The notes under the pieces are model-generated. The model worked only from the letters and a program-made list of their open reading frames with translations. It was not told the DNA's origin and ran no database searches. A DNA stretch of 64,000 nucleotides, from positions 5,854,501 to 5,918,500 of the forward strand of contig NZ_CP027218.1 in assembly GCF_004124275.1 (NCBI RefSeq), read 5' to 3'. Within the stretch, counting starts at the first letter, position 1, and each line of letters begins with the position of its first letter. Source of the stretch: Pseudomonas sp. DTU12.3 (GTDB taxonomy: Bacteria > Pseudomonadota > Gammaproteobacteria > Pseudomonadales > Pseudomonadaceae). This document shows positions 1 through 9,046 of the stretch, piece after piece. Position numbers and translations under genes: made by a program.

Positions 1-362
1 CGTGAGCAAGCCCACTCCCACATTTAACCGGGTTGCTCACAAAATCTGCGCCAAGCACAAATCCACTGTGGGAGCGGGCTTGCTCGCGAAGGCGGTAGAC
101 CAGCTACTACTGATAGCGACTGAATGAATGCCTTCGTGAGCAAGCCCACTCCCACATTTAACCGGGTTGCTCACAAAATCTGCGCCAAGCACAAATCCAC
201 TGTGGGAGCGGGCTTGCTCGCGAAGGCGGTAGACCAGCTACTACTGATAGCGACTGAATGAATGCCTTCGTGAGCAAGCCCACTCCCACATTTAACCGGG
301 TTGCTCACAAAATCTGCGCCAAGCACAAATCCACTGTGGGAGCGGGCTTGCTCGCGAAGGCG
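1..362. repeat. 134-bp tandem array of REPIN units
   Basis: A 134-bp unit starts at 1, 135 and 269. The first two copies are complete and identical, and the third breaks off at about 362. Each unit holds two inverted REP arms, one reading TTCGTGAGCAAGCCCACTCCC and the other GTGGGAGCGGGCTTGCTCGC, so each unit is a REPIN (REP doublet) plus spacer. The array continues to the left window edge, so the copy number is a minimum. Confidence 0.93.
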
Positions 363-398
363 ATTTGTCAGCAATAACGATGTCGACTGATCCGACGC

Positions 399-425
399 TT
401 TCGCGAGCAAGCGCGCTCCCACATT
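399..425. repeat. REP singlet ending the array
   Basis: One more inverted REP arm (TTCGCGAGCAAGCGCGCTCC) follows the truncated third unit. It pairs with the forward arm at 336-360 and closes a last, diverged REPIN. The spacer here differs from the spacer inside the 134-bp units. Confidence 0.85.
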
Positions 426-584
426 TTGGTCGGTGTGCAGGCAGCATTCGTCATATTGATCAGCTTATTGGCAAAACGACGACACTTTGCGTCTTATTAA
501 CGTGCTCTACGCTCCCTAGAATGGCTGGCATCTTTTCCTATACTCAGACGCGCATCCCGCGTCGGGTCGCCAGCAAGGTCAGCC

Positions 585-2267
585 ATGAACAAGAACAATC
601 GCCATCCTGCAGACGGTAAGAAACCAGTCACCATTTTCGGCCCGGACTTTCCGTTCGCGTTCGACGACTGGATCGAACACCCGGCTGGCCTCGGCAGTAT
701 TCCTGAACATAATCACGGCGCCGAAGTGGCGATTGTCGGGGCAGGCATTGCCGGTCTGGTGGCCGCTTACGAGCTGATGAAGCTTGGCCTGAAACCGGTG
801 GTTTATGAGGCGTCGAAGCTTGGTGGTCGGCTGCGCTCGCAAGCGTTCAACGGCACTGATGGCATCGTCGCTGAACTCGGTGGCATGCGCTTCCCGGTCT
901 CTTCCACGGCGTTCTATCACTACGTCGACAAGCTCGGCCTTGAGACCAAACCTTTCCCGAACCCGCTGACGCCAGCCTCTGGCAGCACCGTGATCGACCT
1001 GGAAGGCAAAACCCATTACGCACAGAAACTGGCGGATCTTCCTGCGCTGTTTCAGGAAGTGGCTGACGCCTGGGCGGATGCACTGGAAGCCGGCTCGCAG
1101 TTCGCCGATATCCAGCAAGCCATCCGTGAACGTGATGTGCCGCGCCTGAAAGAGTTGTGGAACACCTTGGTGCCGCTGTGGGATGACCGCACGTTCTATG
1201 ACTTCGTCGCCACCTCGGAAGCCTTCGCCAAACTGTCGTTCCATCACCGCGAAGTGTTCGGTCAGGTCGGTTTCGGTACCGGCGGCTGGGACTCGGATTT
1301 CCCTAACTCAATGCTGGAAATCTTCCGCGTGGTGATGACCAACTGCGACGATCACCAGCACCTGGTGGTCGGTGGCGTTGAACGAGTACCGCAAGGTATC
1401 TGGCGTCACGTACCGGAGCGTTGCGTACACTGGCCAGCAGGCACCAGTCTGAAATCCCTGCACCGTGGCGCGCCGCGCTCCGGCGTGAAGAAAATCGCTC
1501 ATGCGCCGGATGGCCGTTTCGCCGTCACCGACAACAACGGCGACACCCGCGAATACGCTGCTGTGCTCACCACTTGCCAGAGCTGGCTGCTGACCACGCA
1601 GATCGAGTGCGACGAAACCCTGTTCTCGCAGAAGATGTGGATGGCGCTTGATCGCACTCGCTACATGCAATCTTCGAAGACTTTCGTGATGGTCGACCGG
1701 CCGTTCTGGAAGGACAAGGACCCGGAGACCGGCCGCGATTTGATGAGCATGACCCTCACCGATCGCCTGACCCGTGGCACCTATCTGTTCGACAACGGAG
1801 ACGACAAACCGGGCGTGATCTGCCTGTCGTACTCGTGGATGAGCGACGCCTTGAAGATGCTCCCGCACCCGGTGGAAAAACGCGTTGAACTGGCGCTGAA
1901 CGCGTTGAAAAAGATCTACCCGAAAGTCGACATCGCCGCACGGATCATTGGCGATCCGATCACCGTTTCCTGGGAAGCCGATCCGTATTTCCTCGGTGCG
2001 TTCAAAGGCGCACTGCCCGGCCACTACCGCTACAACCAGCGCATGTACGCGCACTTCATGCAGGACGACATGCCCGCCGAGCAACGCGGAATTTTCATCG
2101 CTGGCGACGACGTTTCGTGGACGCCAGCATGGGTCGAAGGCGCGGTACAAACCTCGCTAAACGCGGTGTGGGGGATCATGAAGCATTTCGGCGGTTCGAC
2201 ACATAAAGCGAACCCCGGCCCAGGTGATGTGTTCAAAGACATCGGCCCTATCGCCCTGCCCGAGTAA
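585..2267 (+). CDS. davB: L-lysine 2-monooxygenase-type flavin amine oxidase
   Basis: This is an FAD-dependent amine oxidase of the tryptophan/lysine 2-monooxygenase family, which oxidatively decarboxylates an L-amino acid to the amide. An N-terminal dinucleotide-binding motif GAGIAG lies at residues 52-57, followed by GGRLRS near 80. The C-terminal FAD segment WVEGAVQTSLNAVW is typical of the family. Its 560 aa is the usual length of DavB. The amidase gene starts 12 bp downstream, and the pqq cluster follows, which is the DavB-DavA-pqqF order known from P. putida; lysine would go to 5-aminovaleramide. ATG 585 has an AAGG about 7 nt upstream. The closely related phenylalanine 2-monooxygenase activity cannot be excluded from sequence. 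Confidence 0.85.
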   Translation: MNKNNRHPADGKKPVTIFGPDFPFAFDDWIEHPAGLGSIPEHNHGAEVAIVGAGIAGLVAAYELMKLGLKPVVYEASKLGGRLRSQAFNGTDGIVAELGGMRFPVSSTAFYHYVDKLGLETKPFPNPLTPASGSTVIDLEGKTHYAQKLADLPALFQEVADAWADALEAGSQFADIQQAIRERDVPRLKELWNTLVPLWDDRTFYDFVATSEAFAKLSFHHREVFGQVGFGTGGWDSDFPNSMLEIFRVVMTNCDDHQHLVVGGVERVPQGIWRHVPERCVHWPAGTSLKSLHRGAPRSGVKKIAHAPDGRFAVTDNNGDTREYAAVLTTCQSWLLTTQIECDETLFSQKMWMALDRTRYMQSSKTFVMVDRPFWKDKDPETGRDLMSMTLTDRLTRGTYLFDNGDDKPGVICLSYSWMSDALKMLPHPVEKRVELALNALKKIYPKVDIAARIIGDPITVSWEADPYFLGAFKGALPGHYRYNQRMYAHFMQDDMPAEQRGIFIAGDDVSWTPAWVEGAVQTSLNAVWGIMKHFGGSTHKANPGPGDVFKDIGPIALPE

Positions 2268-2279
2268 GAGGAATCCCTG

Positions 2280-3074
2280 ATGCGTGTAGCCCTTTACCAA
2301 TGTCCACCGCTGCCACTGGACCCCGCCGCCAACCTGCAACGCCTGCATCAACTGGCGATGGAGGCCAAGGGTGCGGACTTGCTGGTGCTGCCGGAGATGT
2401 TCATGACCGGCTACAACATCGGGGCCGAGGCGGTCAGCACGCTGGCTGAGGTCTACAACGGAGAATGGGCGCAGCAGATCGGCCGGATCGCCAAGGCGGC
2501 GGGGCTGGCGATTGTTTACGGGTATCCGGAACGCACCGCTGACGGTCAGATCTACAACGCCGTGCAGTTGATCGATTCGCACGGTGAGCGCCTGTGCAAT
2601 TACCGTAAAACGCATCTGTTTGGTGATCTGGATCGCTCGATGTTCAGCCCCGGCAATGACGATTTTCCCATCGTCGAACTCAATGGCTGGAAGCTAGGTT
2701 TCCTGATCTGCTACGACCTGGAATTTCCGGAAAACACCCGGCGTCTGGCACTCGCCGGCGCTGAGCTGATTCTGGTGCCGACCGCGAACATGATCCCGTT
2801 CGATTTCGTCGCCGACGTCACCGTGCGTTCGCGCGCCTTCGAAAACCAGTGCTACGTGGCCTACGCCAACTATTGCGGCCACGAAGGCGACATCCATTAT
2901 TGCGGGCAAAGCAGCCTCGCCGCGCCGAATGGTAGTCGCATCGCCCAGGCCGGACTCGACGAAGCGTTAATCATCGGCGAGCTTGATCGGCAGTTGATGC
3001 TCGACTCGCGCGCAGCCAATCGCTACCTCAGCGATCGTCGCCCCGAGCTTTACGCCGCGCTGAACCAGCGCTAA
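2280..3074 (+). CDS. davA: 5-aminovaleramide amidohydrolase (nitrilase superfamily)
   Basis: This carbon-nitrogen hydrolase is predicted to cleave 5-aminovaleramide to 5-aminovalerate, the second step of the lysine delta-aminovalerate route. The nitrilase-superfamily triad is visible: Glu39 in LVLPEMF, Lys110 in YRKTHLF and Cys144 in ICYDLEFPEN. At 264 aa it has the usual length. It starts 12 bp after davB with a GAGGA about 7 nt before ATG 2280, so the two genes form one operon. It has no signal peptide and is cytoplasmic. The product assignment rests on the family and on the davB neighbour; substrate choice within this family is hard to read from sequence. Confidence 0.85.
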   Translation: MRVALYQCPPLPLDPAANLQRLHQLAMEAKGADLLVLPEMFMTGYNIGAEAVSTLAEVYNGEWAQQIGRIAKAAGLAIVYGYPERTADGQIYNAVQLIDSHGERLCNYRKTHLFGDLDRSMFSPGNDDFPIVELNGWKLGFLICYDLEFPENTRRLALAGAELILVPTANMIPFDFVADVTVRSRAFENQCYVAYANYCGHEGDIHYCGQSSLAAPNGSRIAQAGLDEALIIGELDRQLMLDSRAANRYLSDRRPELYAALNQR

Positions 3075-3112
3075 TCCGCTAGCATTGGCACTTCACTGTT
3101 CTGGAAGTGCCC

Positions 3113-5527
3113 ATGCCTGCGCCGACTCACCCCCGCCCCCACACTGAAACCCTGGCCAACGGCTTGCGCGTGACCCTGCGTCATGTGCCCGGCTTGAAGC
3201 GCAGCGCCGCCGCATTGCGCGTGGCTGCCGGTAGCCATGACGTGCCGCTGGCGTGGCCGGGGCTGGCGCATTTCCTTGAGCATCTGCTGTTTCTCGGCAC
3301 CGAGCGTTTTCCTGCGGGCGAAGGGCTGATGGCCTACGTGCAAGGTCACGGTGGCCAGGTGAACGCCAGCACCCGGGAACGTACCACTGATTATTTCTTT
3401 GAGTTGCCGACCAAAGCGTTCAGCGCTGGGCTGGAGCGTCTGTCAGACATGCTCGCCCAGCCACGTATGAAACCGGACGATCAGTTGCGGGAACGGGAAG
3501 TGTTGCAGGCAGAATTTATCGCCTGGTCGCAAGATCCTGCGGCGCAACAGCAATTTGCCTTGTTCGAAGGATTGCCGGCAGAGCATCCGTTGCGCGGGTT
3601 TCATGCAGGGAATCGGGACAGCCTTCAGGTTGAACGGCCAGCGTTTCAACAGGCGTTGAAAGATTTCCACCGGCAGTTTTACCAGACCGGGCAAATGAGC
3701 TTGAGTCTGGTCGGGCCACAGAGTGTTGAACAATTGAAAGCGCTGGCGGAGCAGTTTGCAGCGGCTTTACCCATTTCGAATAACGTTGCGCAGGCCGAAC
3801 CTCTGCCATTGACGGTGAAAAGTTATCAACAGGTCGGCGAGCGACACGGCAATCTGTTGTTTGCGTTTGATGCCTTACCTGAGTCTTCGGTCGAGGCGTT
3901 GGCGTTTCTTTGCCACTGGCTGAACAGCGCCAAACCCGGCGGGTTACTGGCGTATTTGCAGCAGCAAAAACTGGCTGACGGGTTAACCGCTGCGCCGCTT
4001 TATCACTTTGCCGGGCAAGCATTGCTGCATCTGCAATTCAGCGCGCCATGCGAATCGTTGACTGTCATTGGCGAACGCCTGATCGATTGGTTGAGCTTCT
4101 TTGCTCGGCAGGATTGGACACCCCTGCGCGAGGAATACGCAGCCCTGCTTCAACGTCAGCAGCGAGTCAGCAGCGCACTGCAATTGGCGCGGCTCGACAG
4201 CGAACGAGGCGAAATGGCTTTGTCCGAGGCTGGCGTGACAGCGCTGCAACAGATCCTCAAAGAAATCGGCATTGTGGATAACTTCAGCGAGCACTGGCAT
4301 CTGCCCGCCGCCAACGCTTTCCTGCGGTCCAGCGAACCACTGGCCAACGCCGGCCTGATTCGTGGTCAAACCAGCGCCCACCGAGGCTTGCGCACATTTG
4401 CCCAGGATCGCTCACGTGGGCGCCGCGAGCGCTCGCCGATGCAGTTCAGCCAGGCGTTGCCGGACGGCGACGATCAAGGCGCGGTTTATCTCCGTTGGCA
4501 GGTGGAGGCTGCAGCCAGCGCCGACCTGCTCTCAAGGTTGCAACGCAGTCTTTGGCAAACTCAGCAGGATGCACGCGAAGCCGGGGTCGACTTGTATTTC
4601 AGCGCCACAGGCAATCAATGGCTGCTGAGGCTCAACGGTCTTCAGGAGTCGATGCCCGGCATCCTCGAACACGCGCTGAAATGTCTGACACAGGTAGACG
4701 TCGATTCCGCTCGTGGCAAGGCGCAAACGCCGCTGATACCCATCCGCCAACTGCTTGAAGCGTTGCCGGAACATTCACTCGAGTCAGCCAAAACCGAGGA
4801 CGATGCCAAGCACCTGTGGACAACTTCACGCTGGGACGGCCTCGCTCTGGGTCTTGATCAGCAGACGCAATCGGCCATGGGCCTGGCCCTGAGTCGTATT
4901 CCCGGGACCCCGGACAATCAGTTGCCAGCGCCGGCGGCGATCACCGCGCACAAGCACTGGAGCCACATCGATACCGCCTCCAGTGAACACGCCTTGTTGC
5001 TGTTCTGCCCAACCACCAATCGCGATATCGCCGACGAAGCTGCATGGCGAATGCTCGCGCAGCTGTGTCAGACACCGTTCTATCAGCGTTTGCGCGTCGA
5101 GTTGCAATTGGGCTACGCCGTGTTCATTGCGCTTCGCCAGATTCAGGGTCAGACCGCCCTGCTGTTCGGTGTGCAATCGCCAAGTGCCAAACCTGCGGAG
5201 TTGCTCAAGCACATTCAACAGTTTCACATCGGAATTCCCGCGCTGATCGAACAACTTGATGAAGCCAGTCTCAGCCAGCAACGGCAAAATCTCGCGGATC
5301 AATTCGGTGACGCCACACTGGCCAGCAGAGATGCCGCCGAACTGCTGTGGCAGGCCAGGCTCGCGGGCCACTCGTCGGATTATCTTGAGCAATTGATCAG
5401 CGCAATCGGCCAACTCGACCGCCAGACATTGCTCGCAGCTGCACAGCGTGTGATCAACGCAGAAGGTGGCTGGCTCTGCCTCGCCAGCGATCCGGCGCCG
5501 CAAACCGCATGGCAAGCGACAAAGTGA
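3113..5527 (+). CDS. pqqF: PqqF, M16-family zinc peptidase of PQQ biosynthesis
   Basis: PqqF is an insulinase-like (M16) metallopeptidase thought to release the crosslinked Glu-Tyr from the PqqA peptide. The inverted zinc motif HFLEH (HxxEH) is close to the N-terminus, at about residues 53-57 from the chosen start. The protein has the two-lobe M16 layout at 804 aa. I prefer ATG 3113 over the in-frame GTG at 3107 because GGAAG at 3103-3107 then sits 5 nt before the start. It lies 38 bp after davA, so it could be read from the dav promoter. The 156-bp gap to pqqA suggests that pqqA has its own promoter. Confidence 0.9.
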   Translation: MPAPTHPRPHTETLANGLRVTLRHVPGLKRSAAALRVAAGSHDVPLAWPGLAHFLEHLLFLGTERFPAGEGLMAYVQGHGGQVNASTRERTTDYFFELPTKAFSAGLERLSDMLAQPRMKPDDQLREREVLQAEFIAWSQDPAAQQQFALFEGLPAEHPLRGFHAGNRDSLQVERPAFQQALKDFHRQFYQTGQMSLSLVGPQSVEQLKALAEQFAAALPISNNVAQAEPLPLTVKSYQQVGERHGNLLFAFDALPESSVEALAFLCHWLNSAKPGGLLAYLQQQKLADGLTAAPLYHFAGQALLHLQFSAPCESLTVIGERLIDWLSFFARQDWTPLREEYAALLQRQQRVSSALQLARLDSERGEMALSEAGVTALQQILKEIGIVDNFSEHWHLPAANAFLRSSEPLANAGLIRGQTSAHRGLRTFAQDRSRGRRERSPMQFSQALPDGDDQGAVYLRWQVEAAASADLLSRLQRSLWQTQQDAREAGVDLYFSATGNQWLLRLNGLQESMPGILEHALKCLTQVDVDSARGKAQTPLIPIRQLLEALPEHSLESAKTEDDAKHLWTTSRWDGLALGLDQQTQSAMGLALSRIPGTPDNQLPAPAAITAHKHWSHIDTASSEHALLLFCPTTNRDIADEAAWRMLAQLCQTPFYQRLRVELQLGYAVFIALRQIQGQTALLFGVQSPSAKPAELLKHIQQFHIGIPALIEQLDEASLSQQRQNLADQFGDATLASRDAAELLWQARLAGHSSDYLEQLISAIGQLDRQTLLAAAQRVINAEGGWLCLASDPAPQTAWQATK

Positions 5528-5683
5528 TCATTACCAAGGCTGCAAGGAGCTTTCTCAAAGATTCACGGGCAAACCCGGTGACATTTTGAGTAACATAGCA
5601 GCCTAACTATTTGGAACATCTTTGCGCTGCCGTGGACTATACCTATGGACAGCGCTATCCCACCCACCCCGAGGAGACACACC

Positions 5684-5758
5684 ATGTCCTGGACAAAACC
5701 TGCTTACACCGACCTGCGTATCGGCTTCGAAGTCACCATGTACTTCGCCAGCCGCTGA
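5684..5758 (+). CDS. pqqA: PqqA, PQQ precursor peptide (24 aa)
   Basis: This short gene encodes a 24-aa peptide beginning [20 protein letters not shown]. It carries the conserved Glu16 and Tyr20 that PqqE crosslinks to build the PQQ skeleton. Length and sequence match PqqA of pseudomonads. GAGGAGA at 5671-5677 is a strong ribosome-binding site 6-7 nt before ATG 5684. It stands between pqqF and pqqB and is followed by a terminator-like hairpin, which fits high expression of the substrate peptide compared with the enzymes. Confidence 0.97.
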
Positions 5759-5784
5759 GTTCTGCTTACATAGAACTGCAGTGC

Positions 5785-5815
5785 AACGCCTCGGCTCGCC
5801 GGGGCGTTTTATTTT
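5785..5815 (+). terminator. Terminator/attenuator between pqqA and pqqB
   Basis: A 10-bp stem AACGCCTCGG/CCGGGGCGTT with a CTCG loop (5785-5808) is followed by TTTTATTTT. One T-G pair interrupts the Watson-Crick stem. It lies 26 bp after the pqqA stop and 25 bp before pqqB. It probably ends most pqqA transcripts and lets a fraction read through to pqqB-E. Confidence 0.8.
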
Positions 5816-5839
5816 CCGCGTTGAAATGATGGAGTGTTC

Positions 5840-6751
5840 ATGTTCGTCCAGATTCTGGGTTCGGCCGCTGGTGGCGGTTTTCCGCAGTGGAATTGCAACT
5901 GCGTCAATTGCGCAGGCTTTCGCGACGGCAGCCTGAATGCCAAGGCCCGCACCCAATCGTCCATCGCGATTTCCGATGACGGCGTGAACTGGGTGCTGTG
6001 CAACGCCTCGCCGGACATCCGCGCGCAGCTGCAAAGCTTCGCCCCGATGCAACCGGGCCGCGCCCTGCGTGACACCGGCATCAGCGCGATCATTCTGATG
6101 GACAGCCAGATCGACCACACCACCGGTCTGCTCAGCCTGCGCGAAGGCTGCCCGCATCAGGTCTGGTGCACGGACATGGTTCACGAAGACCTCAGCACCG
6201 GTTTTCCGCTGTTCAAGATGCTCACCCACTGGAACGGCGGGCTGGACTGGAACCGCATCGAACTCGACCAGAGCTTCACCGTGGCCGCCTGCCCGAACCT
6301 GCGTTTCACCCCGCTGCCATTGCGCAGCGCCGCGCCGCCGTACTCGCCGCACCGCTTCGACCCGCACCCGGGCGACAACATCGGTTTGATCGTTGAAGAC
6401 CTGAACACCGGCGGCAAGCTGTTCTATGCGCCAGGCCTGGGCAAGGTCGATGCGCCGTTGCTGGAAATCATGGCGAGCAGCGATTGCCTGTTGGTCGACG
6501 GCACGATGTGGGATGACGATGAAATGCAGCGTCGTGGCGTCGGCACCCGCACCGGACGCGAGATGGGCCATCTGGCACAGAACGGGCCTGGCGGCATGCT
6601 CGAAGTACTGGAGCAACTGCCTGAACAGCGCAAGGTGCTTATCCACATCAACAACACCAACCCGATTCTCGACGAGGATTCGCCGGAGCGGGCGGAACTA
6701 GCGCGGCGTAATGTTGAAGTGGCGTATGACGGCATGAGTATTGTGTTGTAG
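5840..6751 (+). CDS. pqqB: PqqB, metallo-beta-lactamase-fold PQQ protein
   Basis: PqqB belongs to the metallo-beta-lactamase fold and acts in tyrosine-ring hydroxylation of the PQQ precursor. The start MFVQILGSAAGGGFPQWNC and the cysteine-rich NCNCVNC are hallmarks. The later segments MDSQIDHTTGLL and LLVDGTMWDDDE carry likely metal ligands. At 303 aa it has the family length. ATG 5840 is chosen over GTG 5834 because GGAG at 5831-5834 then sits 5 nt upstream. It is separated from pqqC by a REPIN. Confidence 0.96.
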   Translation: MFVQILGSAAGGGFPQWNCNCVNCAGFRDGSLNAKARTQSSIAISDDGVNWVLCNASPDIRAQLQSFAPMQPGRALRDTGISAIILMDSQIDHTTGLLSLREGCPHQVWCTDMVHEDLSTGFPLFKMLTHWNGGLDWNRIELDQSFTVAACPNLRFTPLPLRSAAPPYSPHRFDPHPGDNIGLIVEDLNTGGKLFYAPGLGKVDAPLLEIMASSDCLLVDGTMWDDDEMQRRGVGTRTGREMGHLAQNGPGGMLEVLEQLPEQRKVLIHINNTNPILDEDSPERAELARRNVEVAYDGMSIVL

Positions 6752-6761
6752 CGACCGGCCT

Positions 6762-6840
6762 CTTCGCGAGCAAGCCCGCTCCCACAGGGGTTTTGTGTAC
6801 GCCACAGATCCAATGTGGGAGCGGGCTTGCTCGCGAAGGC
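6762..6840. repeat. REPIN between pqqB and pqqC
   Basis: Two inverted REP arms (TTCGCGAGCAAGCCCGCTCC and GTGGGAGCGGGCTTGCTCGC) flank a spacer of about 30 bp. The element lies between two co-directional genes of the operon, so the mRNA would carry a long hairpin at this point. Confidence 0.9.
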
Positions 6841-6889
6841 GTCCGAACAGACACCCAGGATTCCAACGGTTGTTCCCCGGAGAACCGCA

Positions 6890-7642
6890 ATGACTGACAC
6901 CCCGCTGTCCCCCGCCGAATTCGAAGCGGCCCTGCGCGCCAAAGGCGCTTACTACCACATCTACCACCCGTACCACGTGGCGATGTATGAAGGCCGCGCC
7001 ACTCGCGAACAGATCCAGGGCTGGGTCGCCAACCGCTTCTACTATCAGGTGAACATCCCTCTGAAAGACGCGGCGATCCTCGCCAACTGCCCGGACCGCG
7101 AAATCCGCCGCGAGTGGATTCAGCGCCTGCTCGACCACGACGGCGCCCCCGGTGAAGACGGCGGCATCGAAGCGTGGCTGCGACTCGGTCAAGCGGTCGG
7201 TCTCGACCCGGATCAACTGCGCTCTCAGGAGCTGGTGCTGCCCGGCGTACGGTTCGCCGTCGATGCCTACGTCAACTTCGCCCGCCGCGCCAATTGGCAG
7301 GAAGCCGCCAGCAGCTCACTGACCGAACTGTTCGCGCCGCAGATCCACCAATCGCGCCTCGACAGCTGGCCGCAGCATTACCCGTGGATCGACCCGGCCG
7401 GTTACGAATACTTCCGCACCCGCCTCGGTCAGGCCCGGCGCGATGTCGAGCACGGTCTGGCGATCACGCTCGAGCACTACAAGACGCGCGAAGGCCAGGA
7501 GCGCATGCTGGAAATTCTCCAGTTCAAACTGGACATTCTTTGGAGCATGCTCGATGCCATGAGCATGGCCTACGAACTGAACCGCCCGCCGTACCACAGC
7601 GTGACCGAACAACGCGTCTGGCATAAAGGAATCACCTTATGA
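6890..7642 (+). CDS. pqqC: PqqC, pyrroloquinoline-quinone synthase
   Basis: PqqC is the cofactorless oxidase that performs the last ring closure and eight-electron oxidation to PQQ. The start MTDTPLSPAEFEAALRAKG and the segments YYHIYHPYHVAMYEG and WVANRFYYQ are those of PqqC/TenA-like proteins. Its 250 aa is the typical length. An open frame continues upstream into the REPIN, but GGAGA 8 nt before ATG 6890 fixes this start. The stop overlaps the pqqD start (ATGA, 7639-7642). Confidence 0.97.
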   Translation: MTDTPLSPAEFEAALRAKGAYYHIYHPYHVAMYEGRATREQIQGWVANRFYYQVNIPLKDAAILANCPDREIRREWIQRLLDHDGAPGEDGGIEAWLRLGQAVGLDPDQLRSQELVLPGVRFAVDAYVNFARRANWQEAASSSLTELFAPQIHQSRLDSWPQHYPWIDPAGYEYFRTRLGQARRDVEHGLAITLEHYKTREGQERMLEILQFKLDILWSMLDAMSMAYELNRPPYHSVTEQRVWHKGITL

Positions 7643-7914
7643 GTTTCGACCGCAGCAAAGTCCCGAGCTGGCGCCCCGGCTACCGTTTCCAGTACGAACC
7701 GGCGCAGAAAGGCCATGTGCTGCTGTACCCGGAAGGCATGATCAAGCTCAACGAAACTGCTGCACTGATCGGCGGTTTGATTGACGGCGAACGCGACGTC
7801 GCGGCGATCATCGCCCAACTCGATGAGCAGTTCCCCGGCGTGCCCGAGCTCGGTGACGACATCGAGCAATTCATGGAGGTTGCCCGTGCACAGCACTGGA
7901 TCGAACTTGCCTGA
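7639..7914 (+). CDS. pqqD: PqqD, peptide chaperone for PqqE
   Basis: PqqD is a 91-aa RiPP-recognition (RRE) protein that binds PqqA and delivers it to the radical SAM enzyme PqqE. The sequence YRFQYEPAQKGHVLLYPEG and the following KLNETAALI match the family's winged-helix core. It overlaps pqqC by 4 nt, and its end overlaps the start of pqqE by 29 nt, so the three are translationally coupled. Confidence 0.96.
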   Translation: MSFDRSKVPSWRPGYRFQYEPAQKGHVLLYPEGMIKLNETAALIGGLIDGERDVAAIIAQLDEQFPGVPELGDDIEQFMEVARAQHWIELA

Positions 7915-9046
7915 TCTGCCGCCCAAGCCTGAAATCGGCCTGCCGCTGTGGCTGCTCGCCGAGCTGACCTACCGCTGCCCGCTGCAATGCCCGTACTGCT
8001 CCAATCCACTGGATTTTGCCGAGCAGGGCAAAGAGCTGACCACAGAACAGTGGATCAAGGTCTTCCGCGAGGCGCGGGAGATGGGCGCGGCGCAACTGGG
8101 CTTTTCCGGTGGCGAGCCGCTGGTGCGTCAGGATCTCGCCGAGCTGATTCATGAAGCGCGGCAGTTGGGTTTCTACACCAACCTGATCACCTCCGGCATT
8201 GGCCTGACCGAGCAGAAAATCAGCGACTTCAAGAAGGCCGGCCTCGATCACATCCAGATCAGTTTTCAGGCCAGCGACGAGCAAGTGAACAACCTCCTCG
8301 CCGGCTCGAAAAAAGCCTTCGCGCAGAAGCTGGAGATGGCCCGTGCGGTGAAGGCCCACGGCTATCCGATGGTGCTGAACTTCGTCACCCATCGGCACAA
8401 CATCGACAAGATCGACCGCATCATCGAGCTGTGCATTGCGCTGGAGGCCGACTTCGTCGAGCTCGCCACCTGCCAGTTTTATGGTTGGGCGCAGCTCAAT
8501 CGTGTCGGCTTGTTGCCGACCAAAGAGCAACTGGTGCGCGCGGAACGCGTCACCAACGAATACCGCGCGAAACTGGAAGCCGAAGGGCATCCGTGCAAGC
8601 TGATTTTCGTCACCCCGGATTACTACGAAGAACGCCCGAAAGCCTGCATGAACGGCTGGGGCAGCATCTTTCTGACGGTCACGCCGGACGGCACCGCCCT
8701 GCCCTGCCACGGCGCCCGGCAGATGCCAGTGCAATTTCCCAATGTGCGCGATTACAGCATGCAGCACATCTGGTACGACTCGTTCGGCTTCAACCGCTTT
8801 CGCGGTTACGACTGGATGCCCGAGCCGTGCCGCTCCTGCGACGAGAAAGAAAAAGACTTCGGCGGCTGCCGCTGCCAGGCGTTCATGCTCACCGGTGATG
8901 CGAGCAATGCTGACCCGGTGTGCAGCAAATCCGAACATCACGGCGTGATCCTCAAGGCCCGCGAAGAAGCCGAGACCGCCACTCAAACCATCGAACAACT
9001 GGCCTTTCGCAATGAACGAAACTCGCGCCTCATCGCCAAGGGCTGA
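7886..9046 (+). CDS. pqqE: PqqE, radical SAM enzyme crosslinking PqqA
   Basis: PqqE is a radical SAM-SPASM enzyme that forms the Glu-Tyr C-C bond in PqqA. The [4Fe-4S] motif is Cys31-x3-Cys35-x2-Cys38 (YRCPLQCPYC), followed by FSGGEPLVR. C-terminal SPASM cysteines occur in ACMNGWG, ALPCHGA, EPCRSCDEKEKDFGGCRC and DPVCSKSEHH. I place the start at GTG 7886 because GGAGG at 7875-7879 lies 6 nt before it and the protein then starts just ahead of the conserved PPKPEIGLPLWLLAEL. This gives 386 aa. It overlaps pqqD by 29 nt and the next gene by 35 nt. Confidence 0.95.
   Translation: MHSTGSNLPDLPPKPEIGLPLWLLAELTYRCPLQCPYCSNPLDFAEQGKELTTEQWIKVFREAREMGAAQLGFSGGEPLVRQDLAELIHEARQLGFYTNLITSGIGLTEQKISDFKKAGLDHIQISFQASDEQVNNLLAGSKKAFAQKLEMARAVKAHGYPMVLNFVTHRHNIDKIDRIIELCIALEADFVELATCQFYGWAQLNRVGLLPTKEQLVRAERVTNEYRAKLEAEGHPCKLIFVTPDYYEERPKACMNGWGSIFLTVTPDGTALPCHGARQMPVQFPNVRDYSMQHIWYDSFGFNRFRGYDWMPEPCRSCDEKEKDFGGCRCQAFMLTGDASNADPVCSKSEHHGVILKAREEAETATQTIEQLAFRNERNSRLIAKG

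Noticed and set aside
1..430. CRISPR array at the left edge
   Set aside because: The regular 134-bp period comes from identical repeats and identical spacers that contain REP palindromes; there are no variable spacers or cas genes.
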